Shown here: positions 10,917-21,224 of the stretch, piece after piece
How positions within the stretch are numbered: position 1 is the first letter of the stretch
How the letters are laid out: every line of letters starts with the position of its first letter
NCBI GenBank assembly: GCA_020796225.1
Contig: CM036753.1
Location: 66,124,865 to 66,188,864, forward strand
Direction: 5' to 3'
From: Arion vulgaris
Taxonomy: Eukaryota > Mollusca > Gastropoda > Stylommatophora > Arionidae
DNA length: 64,000 nt
Made by a program: the position numbers and the translations under genes
Notes under the pieces: generated by a model
Database searches by the model: none
Told to the model about the DNA's origin: nothing
What the model saw: only the letters and a program-made list of their open reading frames with translations

Positions 10917-11122
10917 TTTTTTTCTTTTCTATCCAGAAGCACTTGAGCTTTTCGGCTCTTCGGCTCGGTGTCATAGACATCGTAACCCTTCGGTTCGGTG
11001 CCACGAACATCGTAAATCTGGGGAATCTGTGGCTTTTTCTGCCATCCTGCGGAATTGAACCCGCACACACAGAGGGATAGTCACCCGTAGTCCAACGCGC
11101 TACGAACACGCTGGCAGACGGC
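10917..11122 (-). mobile_element. tRNA-derived SINE, family E, with 12-bp TSD
   Basis: Complete 206-bp minus-strand SINE. The poly(A) tail is the T-rich stretch from 10917. On the minus strand the B box is ggttcaattcc and the A-box region is tagcgcgttggactacg. Flanking 12-bp repeats atgtggatcatt (10905-10916 and 11123-11134) are identical, so the insertion is fairly young. Confidence 0.95.
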
Positions 11123-11336
11123 ATGTGGATCATTGCAGTCTTTCTGTTTACATTTTCCCGTCATTATGGTGGAAGTTTAAAATGTAAATAATGAAAAACA
11201 TTTTTATCTGATGCTACTGTCTGACCTGTACATGTTTATGTTCTGAGTTTAGTAGCGAAGATGTATAATAATACATATATAATTGAACCTTTTTGTTTCT
11301 AATGAGCGCTGGTGTGTTCTTGTTGCTTGAGTGTTT

Positions 11337-11955
11337 ACGTAGACAGGAGACTAAAATAAGGAGGTGGTTGAGAGACTAGTGCATTTACGCAGTCAAGTGA
11401 CTAAATTAATTAGATGATCGAGAGACTAATGCGTTTACCCAGTCAAGTGACTAAATTAATGAGATGATCGAAAGACTAGTGCGTTTACGCAATCAGTGAC
11501 TAAATTAATTAGATGATCGAGAGACTATGCGTTTATGCAGTCAAGTGACTAAATTAATGAGATTATCAAGAGACTAATGTCTTTACGCAGTCAAGTGACT
11601 AAATTAATGAGATGATCGAGAGACTAATGTGTTTACGCAGTCAAGTGACTAAATTAATGAGATGATCGAGAGACTAGTACGCTTACGTAGTCAAGTGACT
11701 AAATTAATGAGATGATCGAGAGACTAATGCGTTTACGCAGTCAAGTGACTAAATTAATGAAGTTTTCGAGAGACTAGTACGCTTACGCAGTCACGGGACA
11801 CAATTAATGAGATGATCGAGAGACTAGTGCGCTAATGAGGTGGTTGAGAGACTAATTCACTTGCGTAGTCAAGTAACTAAAATGGCGATGTGGTTGAATG
11901 ACTTTGAATGAGTGTCTACGTTTACATAGTCAAGTGACGAATACTGAGGTGGTCA
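11337..11955. repeat. Tandem array, 50-bp unit (about 12 units)
   Basis: Units of about 50 bp containing gagactaatgcgtttacgca, gtcaagtgactaaattaatg and agatgatcga. Central units are similar; the outer ones are diverged (gaggtggttgag variants). Confidence 0.95.
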
Positions 11956-12137
11956 AGCCTTGAAGTAGTTTATTGGAGAGATCACAGTAATCTGCTGTCT
12001 ACAACACTAGCCCCGTATTGGAAAACGAATAGAATCACTTCCATCAGTAATCAAACAAGTCGAAATTGTATAAATGGCTGCTGTATTTTAATTGTTAATG
12101 GAAAAGGAAAAAACAGATCACATTTTCAAAACATGCT

Positions 12138-13382
12138 AAGGTCTAGTACTCTGGGCTCACTAGCAAGTTAAAACCATAAGGTCTAGTACTCTGGGCTCAC
12201 TAGCAAGTTAAAACCATAAGGTCTAGTACTCTGGGCTCACTAGCAAGTTAAAACCATAAGGTCTAGTACTCTGGGCTCACTAGCAAGTTAAAACCATAAG
12301 GTCTAGTACTCTGGGCTCACTAGCAAGTTAAAACCATAAGGTCTAGTACTCTGGGCTCACTAGCAAGTTAAAACCATAAGGTCTAGTACTCTGGGCTCAC
12401 TAGCAAGTTAAAACCATAAGGTCTAGTACTCTGGGCTCACTAGCAAGTTAAAACCATAAGGTCTAGTACTCTGGGCTCACTAGCAAGTTAAAACCATAAG
12501 GTCTAGTACTCTGGGCTCACTAGCAAGTTAAAACCATAAGGTCTAGTACTCTGGGCTCACTAGCAAGTTAAAACCATAAGGTCTAGTACTCTGGGCTCAC
12601 TAGCAAGTTAAAACCATAAGGTCTAGTACTCTGGGCTCACTAGCAAGTTAAAACCATAAGGTCTAGTACTCTGGGCTCACTAGCAAGTTAAAACCATAAG
12701 GTCTAGTACTCTGGGCTCACTAGCAAGTTAAAACCATAAGGTCTAGTACTCTGGGCTCACTAGCAAGTTAAAACCATAAGGTCTAGTACTCTGGGCTCAC
12801 TAGCAAGTTAAAACCATAAGGTCTAGTACTCTGGGCTCACTAGCAAGTTAAAACCATAAGGTCTAGTACTCTGGGCTCACTAGCAAGTTAAAACCATAAG
12901 GTCTAGTACTCTGGGCTCACTAGCAAGTTAAAACCATAAGGTCTAGTACTCTGGACTCACTAGCAAGTTAAAACCATAAGGTCTAGTACTCTGGGCTCAC
13001 TAGCAAGTTAAAACCATAAGGTCTAGTACTCTGGGCTCACTAGCAAGTTAAAACCATAAGGTCTAGTACTCTGGGCTCACTAGCAAGTTAAAACCATAAG
13101 GTCTAGTACTCTGGGCTCACTAGCAAGTTAAAACCATAAGGTCTAGTACTCTGGGCTCACTAGCAAGTTAAAACCATAAGGTCTAGTACTCTGGGCTCAC
13201 TAGCAAGTTAAAACCCTAAGGTCTAGTACTCTGGGCTCACTAGCAAGTTAAAACCATAAGGTCTAGTACTCTGGGCTCACTAGCAAGTTAAAACCATAAG
13301 GTCTAGTACTCTGGGCTCACTAGCAAGTTAAAACCATAAGGTCTAGTACTCTGGGCTCACTAGCAAGTTAAAACCATAAGGT
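12138..13382. repeat. Highly homogeneous satellite, 40-bp unit (31 units)
   Basis: About 31 head-to-tail 40-bp units (aaggtctagtactctgggct followed by cactagcaagttaaaaccat). By eye only two substitutions occur in about 1.24 kb: ggactcac near 12955 and aaaaccctaag near 13214. This homogeneity means a very recent expansion or strong homogenisation. There are no spacers, so it is not CRISPR-like. Confidence 0.99.
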
Positions 13383-13410
13383 AGTAATTGGCGTGAGGCT
13401 AACTTTAAAC

Positions 13411-13828
13411 CAGTGGTTCTCAATCTTCCTAATGCCACGACCCTTTAATACAGTTCCTCATATTGTGGTGACCCCCAACCATAACATTATTTTTGTTGCT
13501 ACTTCATAACTGTAATGTTGCTACTTCATAACTGTAATGTTGCTACTTCATAACTGTAATGTTGCTACTTCATAACTGTAATGTTGCTACTTCATAACTG
13601 TAATTTTACTACTTTTATGAATCGTAATGTAAATATCTGATATGCAGGATGTAGTTTCATTGTTACATATTGAACATAATTAAAACATAGTAATTAATCA
13701 CAAACACCAAGTAATCGTATGTGGGCGGACCCACCTGGAGACGGATAGAGGAGCGGTGTTTCGGTTCCTAAAACCATTGAAAATATGTGTTCTCCGCTGG
13801 TCTTAGGCAACCCCCGTGAGAACCACTG
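13411..13828 (+). mobile_element. SPIN-like non-autonomous hAT transposon with 8-bp TSD
   Basis: A 418-bp element beginning cagtggttctcaa and ending tgagaaccactg. It is flanked by identical 8-bp duplications ctttaaac (13403-13410 and 13829-13836), the hAT signature. The interior carries stretches I recognise from SPIN/URR1-type elements of vertebrates: ccctttaatacagttcctca, gtggtgacccccaaccataa, tgaatcgtaatgtaaatatc, tgatatgcaggatg and tggtcttaggcaaccccc. The right terminus lacks the usual longer GC-rich stretch, so it is shortened. A 22-bp internal unit (gttgctacttcataactgta followed by at) is repeated five times at 13494-13606. No transposase is encoded. SPIN identification is from memory of the family; hAT membership follows from ends and TSD. 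Confidence 0.88.
13494..13606. repeat. 22-bp tandem repeat inside the hAT element
   Basis: Five copies of the tgctacttcataactgtaat unit at 22-bp spacing. As I remember SPIN elements, this segment normally occurs once with a diverged neighbour (tttactacttttatgaatcg here), so the tandem is a copy- or lineage-specific expansion. Confidence 0.9.
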
Positions 13829-13892
13829 CTTTAAACGAACCTTTTTTTCCGTTTTCGTTTGCTCATTAAGCTTTATGTAGTTCTGTAAATCA

Positions 13893-14045
13893 TCAAAAGA
13901 GGCATATGTGGCAAAATCGCTAAATCTTTGCCTTGCGCTTCGAAGCTCGTGTGTTCGAATCCGGACCACCCGTTGTTTTCACGAATGAATTTTGTTTTAT
14001 CGGAAATCCTGAAACTTGTTGAAGAAGCTACATAGTTCGTACTTT
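13893..14045 (+). mobile_element. tRNA-derived SINE, family F, partial
   Basis: tRNA-like head: tgtggcaaaatcgctaaatc (A-box region), then gtgttcgaatccggacc (B box ggttcgaatcc with the first bases changed), followed by cgttgttttcacgaatg of the F body. It is truncated at the 3' side. Confidence 0.78.
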
Positions 14046-14459
14046 ATACCATACTCTCGGATAGTGGTATACATTTTCTGCAGAGACAAAGCCATATAGA
14101 GAAACATGGTATATTGCCTATTGTCTTTCCCCAGGTGGATAATGGAATTGTTTGTTCACTCTTGCCGTTAAGCGTAGGAGTGGGAGCGTAAGTGGAGTTT
14201 ATTTCGGTCAGGACCAGATGAGTCGTCCTTGTTGTGTTATATCAATGTTTATTTAAGTGTGGTCTTGATATTATCTATCCATCTTTTTTTGATCTTTTCT
14301 TGGCTCTAGTACCTGATCTTTTTTAGTATATGCTGTTATTGGTGGTTGGTTGTATTTCCTTCTCATTAAATATCCAATTGAAACCTGGTCAATACATTAA
14401 AAGCTAAAAATACACGAGAAGGGAGACTCCCATAAAGTTATACTGCCTGTCTGTCTTCT

Positions 14460-14690
14460 TCTGTCTCATCTTTCAACTCCCAACGGAGCACAGGTCTTCA
14501 ACAAAATTATTCCAACTCTTCCTCTCTCTTGCAATCCTTCCAATTCTTTCCGTGTTTTATCTATCCTTTTAATATCAGCCTCCAGCTCTCTTCTCCAGGT
14601 CTGCTAGCTGTCTAGTCTGTCTAGGTCTGTCCAGGTCTGTGTAGGTCTGGAGAAAAGAGCTGGATGCTGATATTAAAAGCTTTATTTGAA
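14460..14690 (-). pseudogene. LINE RT C-terminal fragment with inverted duplication
   Basis: The minus strand encodes WRRELEADIKRIDKTRKELE, then (shifted) SWNNFVEDLCSVG, the usual TWRR..LCS end of LINE C-termini. The WRRELEADIK-coding DNA is present twice as inverted arms, 14565-14601 and 14644-14680, with about three mismatches around a spacer of gtctg-type repeats. Confidence 0.72.
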
Positions 14691-15174
14691 CAGAGTAAAA
14701 ATGGACACCTTGTATACATTTATGGTGCAAGTGTGGACAACGTCTTGCCATGTTTTTGACAGCATCCATAAGACTTCAAACTTCTTGGTAAAGACCAGAA
14801 AATGGCATCTACTTAAGAAAGGAAATGAGAACTTTATTTAATTTCCATTCCTATCTTTGAATTCCCAGACGGTGCCAGATTTTGCATAAACGCGTTGCTG
14901 AAGCACGAACGACGTTAAACGCTAGATAAATTGTTTTATTCAAGCTTGGCAAGAAGGTCATAATACTTCTCATTTGGTCTTCAGCTTGAACTTACAGCTC
15001 TATATATAAATGTGGTTCGTTGTTAGCATGCAACAACAAGAAAGCGATTTCTATAGTATTTTGTTAAACTAGCACTGCTATATGGAAGTAAATCGGGTAC
15101 AATGAAAAAGCATACTGGTGCATCATTTAAAGCTTAGGAAAAAAACGGATTTAACAACGAAGGATTGACTTATA

Positions 15175-15375
15175 ACATCGGGTTTCCCCAAATAGCTCCG
15201 TCCCACTCGATTGATATGACACGTCACATAACGAGAGTGTTGCACAAAGCCCGAACTCAAGCTCCAGCAACAATCCTAGATATCTCCAGAAACAATTTCT
15301 GATCCGACTCCTGTTTCGAGCCTCCGACCTTCAGAGTGCCAGACAAACATCTTACCCACTTCGACATAGATCAGG
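15175..15375 (-). mobile_element. tRNA-derived SINE, family F
   Basis: Minus-strand copy. The head is at the right: gtcgaagtgggtaagatg, then a B-box-like ggctcgaaacagg. The body (ggagatatctaggattgttg, gagttcgggctttgtgcaac) runs leftward. Confidence 0.8.
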
Positions 15376-15399
15376 ACGTAGGTACACTAAAAATACACT

Positions 15400-16310
15400 A
15401 ATCAGTCCATGTAAAGATGATATCAGAACTGTTACATTGAACATTCCATGTAAAGATGATATTAGAACTCATACATTAAACATTCCATGTAAAGATGATA
15501 TCAGAACTGTTACATTAAACATTCCATGTAAAGATGATATCAGAACTGTTACATTGAACATTCCATGTAAAAATAACATCAGAACTGTTACATTAAACAT
15601 TCCATGTAAAGATGATATCAGAACTGTTACAATAAACATTCCATGTAAAGATGATATCAGAACTGTTACATTGAACATTCCATGTCAAAGATGGTATAGA
15701 ACTGTTACAATAAACATTCCATGTAAAGATGATATCAGAACTGTTACATTGAACATTCCATGTAAAGATGATATCAGACATGTTTTCATTGAACATTCCA
15801 TGTAAAGATGATATCAGAACTGTTACAATAAACATTCCATGTAAAGATGATATCAGAACTGTTACATTGAACATTCCATGTAAAGATGATATCAGAACTG
15901 TTACATTAACATTCCATAAAGATGATATGAACTGTTACATTAAACATTCCATGTAAGATGATATCAGAACTTTACATTGAACATTCCATGTAAAGATGGT
16001 ATTAGAACTGTTACAATAAACATTCCATGTAAAGATGATATCAGAACTGTTACATTAAACATTCCATGTAAAGATGATATCAGAACTGTTACATTGAACA
16101 TTCCATGTAAAGATGATATCAGAACTGTTACATTAAACATTCCATGTAAAGATGATATCAGAACTGTTACATTAAACATTCCATGTAAAGATGATATCAG
16201 AACTGTTACATTGAACATTCCATGTAAAAATAACATCAGAACTGTTACATTAAACATTCCATGTCAAGATGTCACTAGCTCTAATAAACTAAACATTCAA
16301 TGTTAAGATT
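15400..16310. repeat. Tandem array, 39-bp unit (about 23 units)
   Basis: 39-bp units built from aacattccatgtaaagatga and tatcagaactgttacatt, with scattered point changes and a few indels near 15690 and 15900-15970. The period is 13 codons, so several frames stay open for about 100 codons on both strands (NIPCKDDIRTVTL and its antisense). These are not genes. Confidence 0.98.
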
Positions 16311-16319
16311 GCAGATGGC

Positions 16320-17019
16320 AAATTAAATACATCACAGATAGTGATGGAAAATAAAAACAACATGATATTTCCTGCAACTACTGAAGAAAAGAAACAAGTA
16401 CAATAACATATTAAAAAAACTATCTAAGCAAGGACGTACGAATCAATAGATATATTTTCTTAGGGTTTATTTATGCATTTCCTTTATGGCCAATTAGAAT
16501 GCGATTCAGATTATCGACACCGGCTCCCTGCAGATGCCAGCATTTTCTCGATTTATTTACATTGATTCTTTCACCCGTGGGTATTTCAGAATCAGATATC
16601 GAACTAGCGAACATTGTGGTTTTATTTTTGGGGGAGACATAAAAATCGCTTTTTCCACACACACACGAGCGAAATAGAAAAGAAAATAGTAGGGAAAAAT
16701 GTCGAGAAACAAATACTATTTGTCTTGAAGGCTTCAAATCACAGCAGGATCCAGAAATTCCAATTATCACCGGACATGAGAAGTGGCAATTTCATTGAGT
16801 CTCACTCCTAGCCTCGACATTCTATTGCTCAGGTCTTAACTGCTTGTTCCCTTCCGTCTAGAAGCGGAGAAAATGGCCAGGAAACATTTGTACAACGACG
16901 TATTGGGCAATTTAGGGCCAAATTGTTTTGCTTCTGTTTTATAGTGACAATTAGCGCAGTTAATGTTCCTATACGTTATTGCGTGGATTTGTGCCTATGT
17001 ATATATGGTGCATATTTAT

Positions 17020-17020
<1 letters not shown>
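16320..17020. other. No gene seen
   Basis: Non-repetitive DNA between the satellite and a microsatellite. Short frames lack recognisable domains. Confidence 0.5.
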
Positions 17021-17061
<41 letters not shown>

Positions 17062-17062
17062 A
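17021..17062. repeat. (CT)n(AT)n compound microsatellite
   Basis: A CT run followed by a TA run of about 28 bases. The overlapping 83- and 77-residue frames with IYIYIY runs come from this. Confidence 0.97.
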
Positions 17063-17149
17063 TGCATATATACATACATACATATTTGTGTGCCCACACC
17101 CGTCTGTACGTATATGGACATCTCTGTCTGGTGCATTTCTTCCTCTTCT

Positions 17150-17390
17150 CGATCGTTCTTGTCGACTATTTTGATCATTCTTATTGTGATATATAAACAG
17201 CCTTACACCAAGAACGAGTGTGTTTCGTTACATCTTCAGTTCCATTTGGAGCTCTGGTGCTTATCCTTCGGGGATGTGTCCGTTTTCAGCCAGCGCTTAC
17301 TGGGTTCGCTCTCCGTCAGCCTTTGGCTGTCCCCAGCCTACCTATTTTCTTTTAGGGTAGCTACCTTTAGACAACCTTCCCTCCCGGGAT
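17150..17390 (-). mobile_element. Family B-related SINE, diverged variant
   Basis: The left end resembles the reversed B tail (cgatcgttcttg, atcattcttattgtgatata, ccaagaacga). It is followed by a segment shared with 61165-61290 (cgttacatcttcag, ccatttggagctctggtgct, gcctttggctgtccccagcc). The core seen in other B copies is absent here. Treated as a variant or composite. Confidence 0.55.
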
Positions 17391-17539
17391 GTTGAGTGTC
17401 ACCTGCTCAGGTAACCAGTCACTTTTTGGACTACTTGGTTTGCCTGCCGTCCAGTTCTGTGTACGGTTACTCCGCTAGCCTTTGATTGTCCCCAATTTAA
17501 CTACAAGGCGGTAGTAGCTGGTGTATTTTAAGCCCTGGA

Positions 17540-17860
17540 TGGGGCATAGTACCTCAACTAACTCATGCCAAATCTTTCTACCTTTAGCTATCTCTTGTAT
17601 CCTCCTTCCATGTCTTTGATATATCATTAATATCTGCCTTCAATCCTCTTCTTCATGTGCTTTTTTACATTCCTTTCTTTTGTTATTCTTTTGGTTTCTA
17701 AGAGAGGGCTCTTATTTGTTTTATTCCCCTTGAGTTTTCTTAAGGTGTGTCTTATCCAGGGCCAGCATCTATTCTTCACATTTGGTTCACTGTCTCATTT
17801 TCTCCATAATGTCCCTATTTTTAACCGTTTCATACCATCTCAGTCCTTCTGTTCTGTATA
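17540..17860 (-). pseudogene. LINE RT C-terminal fragment
   Basis: The minus strand, through frameshifts, gives RCWPWIRHTLRKLKGNKTNK (equivalent to RRWxWIGHTLRK), then a basic segment and WHELVEVLCPIQG, matching the VDxLC end of LINE C-termini. It is strongly decayed. Confidence 0.65.
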
Positions 17861-17892
17861 GACGCCAGTTGATGAATGTTTACATCACCTGA

Positions 17893-18444
17893 ATGGCGTT
17901 AGACACTAGGGATAAGGAAAAAAAGACTTCACGCAAAAAAAGTCAGAATCGTCATTTTAGGCGCTTGTTTTGTTTGTTAAGTAGGGTATTAATTCTCTAT
18001 ATGGCCGAGGCACGTTCTTTCAACCTAAGACATGTGTCTTTCTTGGTTATATCAGGGCGTAATGGCCTTTTTTTTCTTGGTCTGGCCATAAGACCTGGGA
18101 CTCGTCCTGATATGGTCAGTGTGTTGAATATTGTGCTTTTCTGTTGTGGAGTCCTGAGAAACACTTTTTGTCTTGTTCTGCATGTAGCTATGATAAGGGC
18201 TGTTTGTGTCAACCTGGCTTTTAGTCCTGAAGAGAACTCTGTGCTGGTCTTGTGTGTGGTTCCATGTTGTCTATGTTGTCGGATTTTTATTTTGGCTGAC
18301 TGGCGTACTGCTGCAAATCATGTTGGAGGCTGGGCGCTATGCTGGCTGGCTGGCGTCTTGTGGAGGTCTACTACCTGGTGCTGTCTAGGTATGGTCCTGT
18401 TCTGTATGGACTGTGGGCCAGCGGGTCTCTTGGGTAGAACCTGA
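17893..18444 (+). other. 183-codon open frame, unrecognised
   Basis: One of the longest frames outside a tandem array. It is basic at residues 7-24, then hydrophobic and rich in Cys, Leu, Val and Trp. I recognise no domain. The start (MALDTRDKEKKTSRKKSQ) weakly resembles the 23877 frame (MAGDTDKKGKKAFTQKSV), and the DNA is also similar there, so both may come from one dispersed repeat. I do not call it a gene. Confidence 0.25.
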
Positions 18445-18985
18445 CCTGATCGTAGTTTCATAATGTGTGTGCTCCAGCTCTGAAAGTGTGCTCCAGCCTG
18501 ATAAAGGCAAAGCTATCAGGGACTGTAATTGTGCCCTTTGCCCTTATAAGGACAGTGCTACCAGGGACTGTAGCTGAGATATACCAAGACCAGTGCCTCT
18601 AAATTAATCTAACCTAAGCTATTTTACCTATCTGACTGTTGTACGTTCTAATTATTCCTACCCCTTCTTCTACCCCCAAGAAGGATTACTATCTAACTAT
18701 TAGTTTGGTTTTAGTTTCTTCCATATCAGATTTAACTACCTATTGTTATTTCTAACCCAATCCTATACAACTTATGTGTGATAATTATAATTAATCCTAT
18801 CCCCCTATTCTAAGTATTTTTCTAGGTTCCCAGTGTAGCGTTATCTGGCGCTGGAAAGCACCCTGGCCCTGATAAGGACCGACCATACAGTGTTCGCCCC
18901 GTGTATTGGTGATGATGGAGAGCCTCTTGTTCCTGGGGTATCTTTCTATTTTGTATGTTGTGCTAAGTTCTTGTGATATATTGTT
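18445..18985. other. No gene seen
   Basis: Contains a local near-duplication at 18465-18580 (gtgtgctccagc twice; accagggactgta and tcagggactgta). Otherwise C/T-rich plus-strand sequence with no domain. Confidence 0.5.
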
Positions 18986-18989
18986 GGAA

Positions 18990-19480
18990 ATGTAGATACA
19001 CGTAATAATAAATTATTGTAGTTTTACAAAATACAAAAATAATAACAATTCACAGCAAAGTTTCGACTAAAAGGCCTTTATCAAGCAAAGCATACAACAA
19101 AAGTGAAGACTATCACTTCTTTCATATCACACTACATAAATAATACAACAATCAATTCCTAACCTATTGTTTGACCAGGAGCAGTCATTCTCTGGGCACA
19201 TCCTGTCCCATCATGTTCTTCATGTCCAATGGGATAATCATGTCGGTAAAGTGGTGTTCTAGTTGAGTCCAATATTGTTTGTATTTCTAGCAGTGAAGTA
19301 GGAAGTGTTCTAATGTATTGTTCTCTTCACAATCTTCACAAGCAGCTTCCTGTTTATTGGAGTCTTTAGCTCATCCTGGATTTGATACTTTTGCTGGGTT
19401 TTAGGAGGATATGGGCAGTCTACCTGATAAATTTGTGTTCGTACTTATCTAAATAATCCATTCCTTAGTTCTCTATTTTT
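18990..19480 (-). pseudogene. RNase H-type LINE C-terminal zinc-finger region and 3' end
   Basis: At about 19280-19360 the minus strand encodes CEDCEENNTLEHFLLHC, a CxxC...H...C motif typical of the C-terminus of Jockey/I/CR1-like LINEs. It is followed by a KYKQYWTQLEHHF-like stretch. Further left, 19050-19090 holds tttcgactaaaaggccttta, a type of sequence often seen in retroelement 3' ends. It is 5'-truncated and frameshifted; I cannot fix the clade. Confidence 0.65.
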
Positions 19481-19599
19481 ATGTCCACCATTTTCTTCTC
19501 TTTCGCTACATTTCCGTGACTTCGGCTAATCTTATTTTTATCTTTATAAGATGAGCACACGGAGTTTTTTTTTTTAAAGAACCCCAGAGGAAGCAACGG

Positions 19600-19945
19600 A
19601 AGTAACGAATATGATCAACATAAACAAGGTACAGGTATGTAAGAACTTCCGAAAATAAATAGCAAACACGACTCGAACCATTACCTAGTCTACGACACCA
19701 ATCGTCTAGCCTAGCAATACGAGCGTTTTAACGTTGGAACGAACCCTACCTGATTGTTCTGTGTCTAGTTTAATAACGAGCGTTTGGAAAGACACTCCGT
19801 GAGTCATTTTTGAATGGCTCATTGGTTGTGTCTAAACGCTCGTATTGCTAGGCTGGCGATTGGTCGGACTAGAAGTGGTCGAGTCCCGTGTTTTCATTTT
19901 CGGCTATACCTGTACCATGTTGATTTTATCTTTATGTACTAGTGC
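19600..19945. repeat. Inverted pair of tRNA-like repeats
   Basis: Left arm about 19606-19735 and right arm about 19835-19945 are reverse complements at moderate identity (shared stretches such as gcctagcaatacgagcgttt and ggtacaggtat). Each arm contains a tRNA-like head: on the right, taggctggcgattggtcgg and B-box-like ggtcgagtccc. This is either two SINE copies inserted head to head or one foldback element. Confidence 0.75.
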
Positions 19946-19947
19946 GG

Positions 19948-20342
19948 GGTCTCGGGGCGACGGTTAGATGCTCGCTCTCGTCCCAAGGTACTTTGTTCGC
20001 TCTCCTGAAGCCATCATGATATATATCCCAGAGATTCCTGATCTCTGTGTAGGTGAGATCTAGTTCCTAGTCCTATCTTAGACGAATGATAAAACTGCCG
20101 TGTTCGTTTTGTGCACGTAAACAAACCATTGTAGTTCAAAAATCGAGAAGAGCAGGCTGGAAGGCAGCTACCCATGGAAAATTTATTAGAAATATTTTTT
20201 AAAACGGTTTACAAAATCTTCTAAATTACATCGCGGGTGCTACTTTTTTTCTTGCACTGCAGCTGAGATGTTCCTGTGTAAGAAATAGTTCCGTGCGCGC
20301 AATGTTATTTACCGAAATGCAATGATGTTGATCATATCAATC
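19948..20342 (+). mobile_element. SINE family D, near full-length
   Basis: Plus-strand D copy: head gcgacggttagatgctcgc and B-box-like gttcgctctcctg, body gagattcctgatctctgtg and cctagtcctatcttagacg, 3' part cttgcactgcagctgagatg and tcctgtgtaagaaa, ending gcaatgatgttgatcatatc. A family A SINE begins directly after it. Confidence 0.8.
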
Positions 20343-20345
20343 CTT

Positions 20346-20600
20346 CCGCCTGTGTGGTGACGAGGCTCGCAAGGAAAGCAACGATTAGTACCAATACGAC
20401 CTACAAAACATGTCGTAGGAGGCGACTGTTGTAGGACCTAGGAAGCTACCTAGTAAATAAACAGCATCGCAGAAATTAGATGTGCTAGCCTACTTGTCGG
20501 CGCATAACTGGCACAACGTACAATTGCTCTTAGGCTCAGATCACATACAAATCACACAGAGTGGTTAACAAGAGGTCGAGATCGAGCGTTCGAAGAAGAA
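20346..20600 (+). mobile_element. SINE family A
   Basis: Plus-strand copy with head gcctgtgtggtgacgaggc, core acatgtcgtaggaggcgac, body cgcagaaattagatgtgct and cttaggctcagatcacatac, and a short GAAGAAGAAG tail. It abuts the D SINE upstream. Confidence 0.9.
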
Positions 20601-20981
20601 GTTATCAATCATTCAATCAATCAATCAATCATGCTATGTATGAGGCAGAACTGGCTCTAAATAACAAAAACAGAACTATCTTTCTTACTGTCCTAGAAAA
20701 AACTTTGTGCAAGAGATGCGTATCATTAAAATTGATTTACAAACGAGTTTTACAGCGTTGTATATAAACAATATTCTTGCCACTGACTTCGATTTCATGT
20801 TTTCTCTGTGGAAATTAGGTTTGTATGGGTTAATTACGGTGACATTTCGATCGGGTCTGATCCAATTGTGTTGACAAGGATCCTTCAGACCAGGGACGGA
20901 GGGCATTGGTTATTAAGATCAAGAGAAGAACACCGCCAGAACAGGTAAATTGAGCTAATCATAAACAAAGGGAGTACGACA

Positions 20982-21054
20982 ATGGCGGATAGGGAAAGAC
21001 CTGGAAATGCCATTGCTTCCCTTAAGACTCCTGGCCGCAGGGACCGTCTTTTAA
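20982..21054 (+). CDS. Weak candidate first coding exon
   Basis: ATG in a favourable context (acgacaATGG) opens a short frame, MADRERPGNAIASLKTPGRR then DRLL. It runs into TAA|GTAAGT, a near-ideal splice donor at about 21055. The segment is locally GC-richer than its surroundings and belongs to no repeat family I see here. No partner exon can be identified in the window and I do not recognise the peptide. It could equally be chance. Confidence 0.2.
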
Positions 21055-21224
21055 GTAAGTAATTCTTAGAAGAAATGTGTCAGGGTGTATCTAGATGATT
21101 TCTGACATTTTAATTACGTAACATATGAATGTTTAATAGATTTTGTGTTTTTTTTTCTCTCGTAGTTCGATTAACTTACACAGATAAAGACGAATAGCTC
21201 GTTCTTGTGTAGGTCGAACACTTC

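Noticed and set aside
10999..11120. Functional tRNA gene (ggttcaattcc B box and A box present)
   Set aside because: The same sequence recurs six times with a common body and poly(A) tail and target duplications, so it is a SINE head. No good cloverleaf was drawn.
12138..13382. CRISPR-like regular repeats
   Set aside because: Units are contiguous with no unique spacers and the window is clearly eukaryotic.
16923..17196. Small hydrophobic proteins with IYIYIY runs
   Set aside because: Translation of a CT/AT microsatellite.
18835..18905. 2A-like peptide before a LINE ORF (GKHPGPDKDRPYS)
   Set aside because: Resembles the NPGP context only loosely; the required D(V/I)ExNPGP residues are absent and no ORF follows.
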